A stretch of DNA of 59,476 nucleotides. It comes from an uncultured Oceanospirillaceae bacterium. GTDB taxonomy: Bacteria; Pseudomonadota; Gammaproteobacteria; Pseudomonadales; Balneatricaceae. The translations under genes were made by a program, and so were the position numbers. The stretch covers positions 1 to 59,476 of the forward strand of contig CAKZOD010000071.1 of NCBI GenBank assembly GCA_937136055.1, read 5' to 3'. This document shows, in pieces, positions 43,871-52,400 of this stretch; the first letter of the stretch is position 1; every line of letters begins with the position of its first letter. The notes beneath the pieces were generated by a model. The model had not been told where the DNA came from. It saw only the letters and a list, made by a program, of their open reading frames with translations, and did not search any database.

Positions 43871-45079
43871 TCAAGCTAATCCTTGCATCCAGAAATTGGC
43901 AATCGCTGTAGAGTCAGCAGATTGAGGTCCTTGGCTCAGGTTGATATCACGGATTTTACAAGCTTCTGTATCTGGATTGAAAATGGTACGTGCCATTGCT
44001 CGGCCTGATTGCGTGATCGCTTTTGTTTTAGATTGTCGAACTGCACTAAAACGGGTAAATGCTTCAGGGGAAATTTCTTGTTCAGCTGTTATTTTCGCTA
44101 ACCACCATGCATCTTCTAGAGCTTGGCATGCGCCTTGACCTGATGTTGGTAGTGCTGCATGCGCAGCATCACCAATCATTAAAATATTCCCCTTTGACCA
44201 ACGCTCATCTGGAGTGTGATCATGGATGTAGAGCTTTTTTAGGGTGTTGTGATCAGTGGCTAATAATGCCTGTTTTACTGGTGCAGGCCAGTTTTTGAAT
44301 TGCTCTTTCAATGAGTTCAGAAGTTGTTGGCTATCAATAGCCGCTGAATCTTTCTCTGCACTATACCAACCCGCCGCCCAGTATGCATTGGCTTGACTAG
44401 CTAGTTCTGGTGAGTTGTTAATTGAGCTGGATTCGCTATTAACTGGAACTATGCCAAACCTAGCACCCGCTCCCCAATAATCGAGAACATCTTGGCTGCT
44501 CCTGTAGCTGATGTGATTCGATATACCGATAACATTAATGAATTTCTGATAGACAGGTGCATTATCACCAAGTAAAAATTTTCGCAGAGTTGATTTCATC
44601 CGTCCATCAGCGCCAATGAGAGTTTGGCAGTTGTAAATTGAATGTGAGTGATTAAAGCTAAGTCTGATACCTGATGAAGTTTCAGCTAAGTCAGTTAGCT
44701 CATGGTTATAGTGGATTTTAATATCAAGAGCGCGAGCTTCAGCTTGCAATACCGCCATTAAGTCAGCGCGTAATATACTGCGACTGGTGAAGCCTGCAGC
44801 TAAATTGAGCGCTTCAATATCCATGCTATTGAGCGCCAAATTTAGGTGATTAAATCGACGCATACGTTTAACGGGAGCCGAAACTTTCAATATTTTGTTT
44901 AATAAGCCTAATTGTTCTAATACGAACATTGCATTAGGCCATAAAACAATACCAGCGCCGATGCCTGTTGTTGATTGCTCACTTGTCCGTTCAAATATTA
45001 GTGGCTCAAAGCCTTGTTGTTTCAATGCAATAGCGCTGGCTAAACCCGCAACTCCCGACCCAATGATAGTGACAGACAT
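43871..45079 (-). CDS. FAD-dependent monooxygenase, salicylate-hydroxylase-like
   Basis: A 402-residue class A flavoprotein monooxygenase: the dinucleotide motif IIGSGVAGLASAIALKQQG at the N-terminus, GIGAGIVLWPNA, the LIGADGRMKSTLR (DG) motif and the FAD ribityl motif MIGDAAHAALPTSGQGACQA. It hydroxylates an aromatic or similar substrate with NAD(P)H and oxygen; zeaxanthin epoxidase-like and UbiH-like proteins are more distant relatives. It lies 28 bp downstream of a 2OG-Fe oxygenase gene on the same strand, so the pair is probably one operon. Confidence 0.88.
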   Translation of the reverse strand: MSVTIIGSGVAGLASAIALKQQGFEPLIFERTSEQSTTGIGAGIVLWPNAMFVLEQLGLLNKILKVSAPVKRMRRFNHLNLALNSMDIEALNLAAGFTSRSILRADLMAVLQAEARALDIKIHYNHELTDLAETSSGIRLSFNHSHSIYNCQTLIGADGRMKSTLRKFLLGDNAPVYQKFINVIGISNHISYRSSQDVLDYWGAGARFGIVPVNSESSSINNSPELASQANAYWAAGWYSAEKDSAAIDSQQLLNSLKEQFKNWPAPVKQALLATDHNTLKKLYIHDHTPDERWSKGNILMIGDAAHAALPTSGQGACQALEDAWWLAKITAEQEISPEAFTRFSAVRQSKTKAITQSGRAMARTIFNPDTEACKIRDINLSQGPQSADSTAIANFWMQGLA

Positions 45080-45107
45080 CGGTGCAACTCCTTATTGATA
45101 AGTAAGC

Positions 45108-45761
45108 TTAATGAGCAGGATCAACCTGCCCACCTTGATTGTTATTGATTCTAAACCAGCCTGCGATGCTATATCTCTCACGCTTTGCCGGTAGCACTTC
45201 ATGAGGGAAGTCTTCACTGAGGAATATCGCCAATGTACCAAAACTAGGGCTGACTTTATCAAGTACTTGATCGTCCTTAGGGCTATAAAGCAGAAGCTCT
45301 CCAGCGTCTTCACAGTTCCAGTTTTGATTGAGATAAAGTACGGTGGATAACACCCGGTTGCTACGCCCCTTTAGAGCGTCGATATGCTTTTGATAAAACT
45401 GGCCGCTTTGGTAGACCGCAAAGTGGCTTTCATAGTCAAATAAACCCATAAATAAACGCTGATTCAAGCCTTGGCGAAGACTATCCATGTGGGTTAAAAA
45501 TGAGCGCTCAATGGGGTCTTCTTTGTCTATCCAGTGAATACTATCGCTGCGGATGTTTTCATCGCGCTGAAACTGCTGCGCTCTACCAATGCCCGCTTGT
45601 TTCCAGTGCACAGCATCAAAAGTTTGTGCGCGCTGTTTTAATTGCATAAGGAGCGCTTCGGGCAGTGCCTGCTTTAATATAATAAAGCCGTTTTGTGCTA
45701 AGTTATCTGCAATGAGATCGAGCTGCTCGCTGGAAAACTGGCTATCTGGATTGAGGTTCAA
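45108..45761 (-). CDS. 2-oxoglutarate/Fe(II)-dependent oxygenase (prolyl 4-hydroxylase-like)
   Basis: A 217-residue jelly-roll dioxygenase. The iron ligands are H126 and D128 in YQKHIDAL and H187 in DFPHEVLP, with the 2-oxoglutarate arginine in RERYSIAGWFR. VLYLNQNWNCEDAGELLLY is the usual central strand. Substrates of bacterial members are mostly unknown. It is upstream of the FAD monooxygenase in the same minus-strand unit and divergent from a MarR-type gene with a perfect palindrome between, so that regulator may control it. Confidence 0.88.
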   Translation of the reverse strand: MNLNPDSQFSSEQLDLIADNLAQNGFIILKQALPEALLMQLKQRAQTFDAVHWKQAGIGRAQQFQRDENIRSDSIHWIDKEDPIERSFLTHMDSLRQGLNQRLFMGLFDYESHFAVYQSGQFYQKHIDALKGRSNRVLSTVLYLNQNWNCEDAGELLLYSPKDDQVLDKVSPSFGTLAIFLSEDFPHEVLPAKRERYSIAGWFRINNNQGGQVDPAH

Positions 45762-45911
45762 AATGGTTTCCTAGTGAATGGCTAAATAGCGATTTTAACC
45801 TAGATCTGGCTATTGAAGTAATAGTGCAAGGGGAAGCTAGGTCAACTTTTGCTTATAAATTTATCAACAAGTGCTTTTTAGCAGGTAATAATTGTTTAGC
45901 GAGGGAAGTTT

Positions 45912-45927
45912 GTCATAATGTTATGAC
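45912..45927. promoter_or_regulatory. Perfect 16-bp palindrome upstream of marR-type gene
   Basis: GTCATAATGTTATGAC is self-complementary over all 16 bases and lies 27 bp before the MarR-type start, 150 bp from the divergent oxygenase. Its size and AT-rich centre suit a MarR-family dimer, so autoregulation is likely. Confidence 0.65.
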
Positions 45928-45953
45928 TTTCAAGATCAAAAGGTAGTGAATCA

Positions 45954-46538
45954 ATGGTTTCAAAAACAGTGCGTGAAAAGGTGTTCAAGTTAACCCAAGA
46001 GCTAGAGCGACCGTTAGATTTGATTCAGCATTTGCCTTTTAGAATAGCAGTGGTCAGTAATTTACTTGCCTTAAATCGCGATTGGCACATTCGTAGTTTG
46101 TCAGATTTAGAGCCTAGAGAGCTGCGAGTATTTCTCAACATTGGCTCATATATGCCTATAAAAGCGGCGGATATAGCCTATCAATCACGTTTAGATTCCT
46201 ACACTGTGTCACGGGCTGTGAAAAAGTTGCAGGCGGCAAAAATGATAGAAGTTGAAGCAGACCCTAAGCACCGCAACGTGAAGAACTTGCGCCTTAGTGA
46301 GCAAGGTAAAGCGTTATACAGTGAGTTAGTACCCGCTATTGAGCAGCGCTCAGATACCCTTGAAGGTGTTTTAACTAGCCAAGAGCGCGAGCAGTTTTAT
46401 CGCATTATTGAGAAGCTGGAGAACAAGGCGGAGCAAATACTTGCAGAGCAAGCTTTGTCGATGATAGAGCAGGGCAATGAGCCGCCAGCGGATCAAAAAG
46501 AAGTTATCCGTTGGTTTCGCAAAGGAAAAAAAGAGTAA
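45954..46538 (+). CDS. MarR-family transcriptional regulator
   Basis: A 194-residue winged-helix protein. The reading head lies in DIAYQSRLDSYTVSRAVKKLQ with the wing EVEADPKHRNVKNLRLSEQG. It is longer than most MarR proteins because of a C-terminal tail rich in Glu and Lys. It is divergent from the 2OG oxygenase/FAD monooxygenase pair, which it may repress. A perfect palindrome lies just upstream. The ligand is unknown. Confidence 0.9.
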   Translation: MVSKTVREKVFKLTQELERPLDLIQHLPFRIAVVSNLLALNRDWHIRSLSDLEPRELRVFLNIGSYMPIKAADIAYQSRLDSYTVSRAVKKLQAAKMIEVEADPKHRNVKNLRLSEQGKALYSELVPAIEQRSDTLEGVLTSQEREQFYRIIEKLENKAEQILAEQALSMIEQGNEPPADQKEVIRWFRKGKKE

Positions 46539-46630
46539 GTTAGCAGCTGACACAATTAACAAGTGACACAATCCACACAATCAAAAAAGTGAACTGGACT
46601 TTCATCCAACTCACTTCTCTAATCTTCTTG

Positions 46631-46700
46631 CTCACAGCTCACAGCTCACAGCTCACAGCTCACAGCTCACAGCTCACAGCTCACAGCTCACAGCTCACAG
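46631..46700. repeat. Heptanucleotide tandem array 2 (10 perfect units)
   Basis: Ten identical copies of CTCACAG fill exactly 70 bp, one base from the minus-strand nitroreductase stop codon (46702-46704). Read in that gene's direction the unit is GAGCTGT, and the first unit, AAGCTGT, includes the last two bases of the stop codon. The form RAGCTNN matches array 1. Confidence 0.97.
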
Positions 46701-46701
46701 C

Positions 46702-47379
46702 TTAAAAATACGTAATAATATCTTCAAGCGGCTTTTTGATGGTTGAGTGAACAGGGATAGTCGCGCCTTCTTTTGGATACCCTACTACCATCAAAATATA
46801 GGCTTTATCGTTATCAGGGCGCTTGCAGATTTTGTTCAAAAAGCCCATAGGTTTTGGGGTGTGAGTCAGGGCAACTAATCCTGCATTGTGTAAGGCCGTG
46901 ATCAAGATGCCCGTCGCTATGCCAACTGATTCTGCAACATAGTAATTTTTACGCTCCATACCTATTTCAACACCTCCACGGCGCTCAGCAAAGATCGCAA
47001 TTAGCCAAGGTGCTTCATCTAAGTAAGGCTTTGATGCATCGGTACCTAGTGGCGCTAGCGCATCTAGCCACTCTTCCCCAGCACGTTTTTCATCGTAAAA
47101 ACGACGCTCTTCCTGTTCTGCTGCAACACGGATCTGAGATTTTACCTCAGGGTCACTAATTAAAGAGAAGTGCCATGGCTGGTGGTTGGCGCCGCTAGGA
47201 GCTGTGGAAGCTGCTTTGATGCAATCTTCGATGATGTCTTGAGGGACAGGGCGGCTAGAAAAATCTCGTATAGTGTGGCGTCGAGTCACATCTTGGCAAA
47301 ACTGCTGAGAGCGTTGGCGCATTTCTGACTCAGGGTATTCAATGTAGTCAGATAAGGGTAGGGAGTCGTGTTCTTTCAT
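46702..47379 (-). CDS. Nitroreductase-family protein
   Basis: A 225-residue FMN oxidoreductase of the nitroreductase superfamily. [15 protein letters not shown] binds the FMN phosphate, [17 protein letters not shown] the isoalloxazine, and [20 protein letters not shown] is the central helix. The long [21 protein letters not shown] insertion is like that of BluB/iodotyrosine-deiodinase-type members, so dehalogenation or flavin chemistry rather than nitro reduction is possible. Its stop codon touches heptanucleotide array 2. It is not in an obvious operon. Confidence 0.89.
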   Translation of the reverse strand: MKEHDSLPLSDYIEYPESEMRQRSQQFCQDVTRRHTIRDFSSRPVPQDIIEDCIKAASTAPSGANHQPWHFSLISDPEVKSQIRVAAEQEERRFYDEKRAGEEWLDALAPLGTDASKPYLDEAPWLIAIFAERRGGVEIGMERKNYYVAESVGIATGILITALHNAGLVALTHTPKPMGFLNKICKRPDNDKAYILMVVGYPKEGATIPVHSTIKKPLEDIITYF

Positions 47380-47550
47380 TATTTTTCTCTATTTTTGTCA
47401 TTATTTGTCGTTGTTAATATAGCTATTTTATAACTTAGATATATTGCATGTGCAACATCTTGTGAGGTTTTATGGACATAATCGTTGTTGCTACTACTTG
47501 ATCAGCTAAGCATGCTAAGATCAAAAAAATAATTATAGAGATGCTATGCC

Positions 47551-48177
47551 TTGAAAAAGATATTAATTACTGGGTTTGAAAAATTCGATGTTGCAAGGAG
47601 TAATCCAACCCAAGAGATGTTGGTTGAGCTGAATTACTCAAAGGCTCAAGTTGAGTGTGTAGTGCTGCCGGTAGAGTTTGAGGCATCATTTACAAAGCTT
47701 GAAAGTGTGATTGATACGTTTAATCCAGATTATGTGTTGCTTTGCGGGTTGGCGGGAAACCGCGATCATATCAGCGTTGAAAAGATTGGTATTAACTATA
47801 TCAATGCTCGAATTCCAGACAATAAAGGTTACCAACCCTTCGATAAAAAAATTAGTGAAACGGGTGATGATGGCTATTTCTCAACCCTTGCGGTAAGTGA
47901 GCTTGCTTGTCATATCCAGAGTTTGGGGATTGATTTACGAATGTCCTTTAACGCTGGCAGTTATGTCTGCAATTACTTGTTGTATAAAACTTTGTTGCAT
48001 TTGAAAGGATCAGCAGTGAAAAGCACTTTCTTTCATTTTCCCCCTGCTATTGATGAAAAGAGTATTGAGAGCTACCAACATTTTTTAATAGAAGTGCTCA
48101 ACTTTATCGTCGATAAACCTGATGTTTCTCTACAAAGCATTGCTAATAACGCAAGCCAATTTGCAACCGAAGATTAG
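47551..48177 (+). CDS. pcp: Pyroglutamyl-peptidase I
   Basis: A 208-residue C15 cysteine peptidase that removes N-terminal pyroglutamate. The triad is visible as E78 (in HISVEKIGIN), C140 in SYVCNYLLY and H162 in STFFHFPP. ITGFEKFDVARSNPT at the N-terminus and LCGLAGNR are the other family signatures. Translation starts at TTG, with AGAG about ten bases upstream. It is monocistronic. The upstream 171 bp contains the palindrome TTGCATGTGCAA at 47444-47455, of unknown role. Confidence 0.92.
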   Translation: MKKILITGFEKFDVARSNPTQEMLVELNYSKAQVECVVLPVEFEASFTKLESVIDTFNPDYVLLCGLAGNRDHISVEKIGINYINARIPDNKGYQPFDKKISETGDDGYFSTLAVSELACHIQSLGIDLRMSFNAGSYVCNYLLYKTLLHLKGSAVKSTFFHFPPAIDEKSIESYQHFLIEVLNFIVDKPDVSLQSIANNASQFATED

Positions 48178-48522
48178 CCTTCCTTAACGCTTCTTTTGAG
48201 GGGCATGTTTGCGTGCTCCTATTTATCTCTACCTCTAGATCTACCTCTTGCTAAGTATCTGATAGCTAAAAAGTAGATATCTCGCTCAGCGCAAAAAAAA
48301 CTGAATAACCTCTCAATAATAGGATTTTGACTCAAAATCAGATTTAAATGCGGGCGAAATTTGAAAAATCGCGACATTGAGCTATTACTAATTAGAGGCC
48401 GATTTTAATGGTAACGGCTTTTTCTAAGCAAGTATCTAACTCACATAAGGATGCGAGGGGCTTTGTTCCATTTAGAGTTGTAACCTTCTAGCGTAATGAT
48501 GTGATCTTAATGGAATGATTAT
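48178..48522. other. Intergenic region upstream of the signalling cluster
   Basis: 345 bp with no credible frame. It contains CCTCTCAATAATAGGA (48309-48324), which also occurs in the alg44 leader. It should hold the promoter for the kinase gene at 48523. Confidence 0.4.
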
Positions 48523-49347
48523 ATGAGCTATTCGCCAAACTCTAAAAATTTAACTCAACTGGCTTCTGATGAAGAGCTTAATTCATTAAAAGATATGCTG
48601 GTTGATGCTGAAAAGTCAGTGGCGTTTTGCCAGATGTTATCGGGGATTACTCATGAGTTAAATACACCTTTAGGCATCTGCATTACAGCTAACTCATCAC
48701 TTGTTCACAGTCATAAAATTATCCAAAAAGCGATGAGCGAAGAAACATTAACAGCGGATCAGTTAGTGTCTTTTTTGGATGAAATTAAAACCATCACTGA
48801 AGTTGTGGATAGTAGTTTAGACAGAACCAAAGAGCTGGTTGATAGCATCAAACAGGTTTCTTCTGAGCAGCAAATTAATAAGTTTGAAACATTTAATTTG
48901 TCAAAGTCACTGAACAGCATCAGTCAAGCCTTGAGCCCTCAGTTGAAAGTCAGAAATATTGAACTGGCGGTTTCTTGTGATGAAGCGTTAGTCATTAACT
49001 ACAAGCAAGGGGATATATATTCAATTGTTTGCAATTTAATTCAAAACGCCATTAAACATGCCTATAGCGAAGATGAATCCGGAAAAATATCGCTGAAATG
49101 TGAATACGATATGCAGCAACAATTACTTAACTTGCAGTTTGAAGATTTTGGCAGTGGAATGCCTGAGCAAGAGCGCTCAAATATATTCCAGCCATATTAC
49201 ACAACCAGCAAAGAGAAAGGTGGTACAGGGCTAGGGTTAGCTATCATCAAAGAGATTGTTGAAAGAGATGAAGGTGATGTGAGTTGTACCAGCGAGATAG
49301 GTAAAGGCACACAATTCAATATCAACATTAAGTGCCTACGCGAATAA
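48523..49347 (+). CDS. Soluble histidine kinase core without sensor domain
   Basis: A 274-residue cytoplasmic kinase consisting almost only of a catalytic core: the phospho-acceptor H44 in GITHELNTPLG, a dimerisation helix region, and an ATPase domain with NLIQNAIKHAY, EDFGSGM, FQPYYTTSKEKGGTGLGLAI. No membrane segment or PAS/GAF domain is present. It has GGA eight bases before the ATG. It is 62 bp upstream of the giant kinase gene on the same strand and shares its HExNTPLG box, so the two probably act in one pathway ending in the HD-GYP protein at 54670. Confidence 0.9.
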   Translation: MSYSPNSKNLTQLASDEELNSLKDMLVDAEKSVAFCQMLSGITHELNTPLGICITANSSLVHSHKIIQKAMSEETLTADQLVSFLDEIKTITEVVDSSLDRTKELVDSIKQVSSEQQINKFETFNLSKSLNSISQALSPQLKVRNIELAVSCDEALVINYKQGDIYSIVCNLIQNAIKHAYSEDESGKISLKCEYDMQQQLLNLQFEDFGSGMPEQERSNIFQPYYTTSKEKGGTGLGLAIIKEIVERDEGDVSCTSEIGKGTQFNINIKCLRE

Positions 49348-49409
49348 CAGTGCTCAATAGAACAAGTTAAGTAACGCTTCAAGTTCTTTATCAGAGACTC
49401 AGTCATAAA

Positions 49410-52400
49410 ATGGAATTACCTAATAATTACAAAGTATTAGATATACTTTTAGAAAGCCATGAAAGAGGCATTGTGAGGGCTAAAAAAGATGAGGAAATGT
49501 TCATTCTTAAAGCTAGTAGCAAGCAGGCGACTTCTGAAAGAGTAAAAGAGAGCAGCCAAGCAAGTCTGGCGGTATTAAATTATCGGTATGACCAGTACAC
49601 CGCTAATAAACACTGGAGTATCTATGAGAATGCATCTGGCGAATTGCTTCTTAACCAACTGGGAAAACTCGATTTTCAGCAAAGTTTTGAAATAATAGAG
49701 CAGCTTTTCAGCTTAGCAAAAGTGATGCTAGCGTCGGCTAAACCCGTTTCTTTGCTGACTCCTGATAATTTATTAGTTAGCGATGATGGCGTCTATTTAA
49801 TCGATGAGTTTGATAGTCAAATTGTTGAGCATAACTATACATACCTTCCCCCTGAGATTATTTTAACGCGTAGCTTTAAAACAACAGAGCAGGAGTTTGT
49901 CTACAGTATTTCTGCTATTGCCTTTTACCTGTTTTTTAATGAGCCGCACTATTGCTATAGTGAAAGTGACAATATTGTCTCTTTGCTAAATTCAGAAAAC
50001 TCAGCTATAAATCGGCTTGCCAATATTCCTGAAAACCAAGTCTTATATACAGTTTTAGCAACAGCTTTGAGCTTAAATCCTGATATGCGCTTTCAGCGTT
50101 TGGGCCTATTTAAGTATGAGTTTGGAGTGCTTAAGGATCATTTTATTACCACGGGAGATTTCTCTGGGCGCTTGGTGAATGTGGATTTGAAACAGGGGGT
50201 GTTTCAAAAGCCCACGGCGTCTTTTAACAAAGAGAACCTGATCGATAAAGTAAAAGCTATTATCCGCAACAAACCTGCAAACATTGTGGAAATTGAAGGG
50301 GATATTGGCGTTGGCAAAGAGTTCTTAATTAGTCAGCTATTGCAAAATCACCTCTATGATAACTGGTTACCTATTGAGGTGGAGTCTTTCTCAGGGCGCC
50401 AGTTTGGATTGGTGATCAATCTGATTCAAAGTTACCTTAAAAAAATTAAGTTAACCCACAAAAGAAAATACCAAAAGTTCGCCGAAAACCTAAACAATGA
50501 TCTAGACTCTCCATTTTTTTGTGTATTAGAAACAGCTGAGATCAATTACAAAAACTTTTTAATTGAGAATAATCAGAACAACTTAAAATTTATTACAGTG
50601 AAGGCAATGAGCTCAATTCAGGCGTTGTTGTTTTTAATTTTGAAAGAAAATGCTTGCTGTTTTATTCTGCGAAACCCTTTAGTTGATGAAGAATCTGCTA
50701 ATGTTTTGGCGAAAATTGTACGTTCAGACAGCAAGCTGCTGATTTTTATATCACAAGATAGCGAGCGCTCAAACCAGCTTAGGGCATACTCTAAAGCTGT
50801 GCGAGTAGCCCCGTTCATGCTAAGTGATACGCAACAGTATTTAGCTCAAGTGCTTTCTAATAGCTGTGCAGATCTGGTGCAGTTAAGCCAAATTGTGCAG
50901 GGGAAAACGAACGGTTACCCGAAATTAATTATCGAGTTTTTAAGGGAGATCCAACAAAAAGAGTATTTATATTTTGACGATGAAGATCACAACTGGGTGG
51001 TGGCGAATGACAAGCTAGTTGATTTTGAAACACCGGCGAGTGTGATTGACTTTTACTATGCAAACTATCTTAAAATCGCGCAAAGTGAGCGTAAAAATGT
51101 GCAAGTGGCATCGTGCTTTGAAAGCGCCTTTGAGGCCGATCTTTATCACGATGTGCTCAAGCAATTGTCAGATGATGTTGTAGAAGCTGGAGCGCTGCAT
51201 CATCTTTCAGAATTTTTGGTGTATATCAAAGAGCGCGCAAGATACATGTTTGCCAGTAATGAGCTAAAGCAGAAAATCAGATTAACAGTAGATCCCCAGT
51301 CGCAAGCTGTTATTCACTACAGCATAGCCTTGAGTATGATGAAGTTAAATTTGAATGGGCATTATTACATTCTCCATCAGCACCTCAAACAGGCGGCAAA
51401 ACTACTCACTCAAGAAGACATCAATCGCTTTTTACCTATCATTAATTATGTAGCTAATGAGCACTTTTTTAAAACTGAGTACGACAGTGCCTTAAAAAAC
51501 TACTTACTGATTTATCAGTTTGACTCAATACATGAAATCGATAAACCGCTCTTTAAAGAACTGCTGTACAAGATTTGCAAATGCTACTGCGAAAGCGCCT
51601 TACAAGAAGAGTTTTATCTTTTTTATAATAAATACTTAGCTTTGAATCTCAGCGATGCTGAACAAATCAAGGCGCTGTTATTAGAAACGCAGCTATATAT
51701 AGTGAACAATGATCACAAAAAAGCGATGGAAAACACAGAGCGCTGTTTATCGCTGGTGGGCTTTGATAGTGCTGATTTGTTAATGGAAGATGATATTGAA
51801 GATATCATTAGTGACTTTCAAGAAGAGTGCCCGCTTGATGAACTCAGCGGTGTTGATTACATTGATAGCAACTGGTCAGCACAAGAGCAAAACCAGAGTA
51901 AGGTGCTTACAGTAAAGAGTGTTCTATCTGTCGTATTAGATTCGCTACTTATGCACGACCCTCAAAAATTGGCGAGATTAGCATCAGGTTTGATTCAATT
52001 GATGTTTGATACAAAAGAGTTTATCAAACTGCCGGCAATATTAACGGGTTTTGGCTTAGTCGCAATTCGTTACACCTCTTTTACTCAGTTTGGCTATCAA
52101 CTCGGTGAGCTTGGTTATAACTTATCGCTGCAAAACGACAAAGACAGCCAAGCTCACCGTACGGCGGCTCACTACTGTGAGTCAATTCGCCATTTTAAAC
52201 TCCCTATTACCAGCTCGTTACAAATTCTGCGAGACAGCGCATTAAGTGCCCGCAGGCAAGGGGATATTGAGTCTGCGGCGATTAATCTTGAAGCCTACTG
52301 CATCAATAGCTTTGTAGGAGGGGAGAACTTAGAAATAAGTGCTAACCGAATAGAATGGGCGTTGACCGAAGTAAAGGAGATGGGACAGCAAAGCGTAAAA

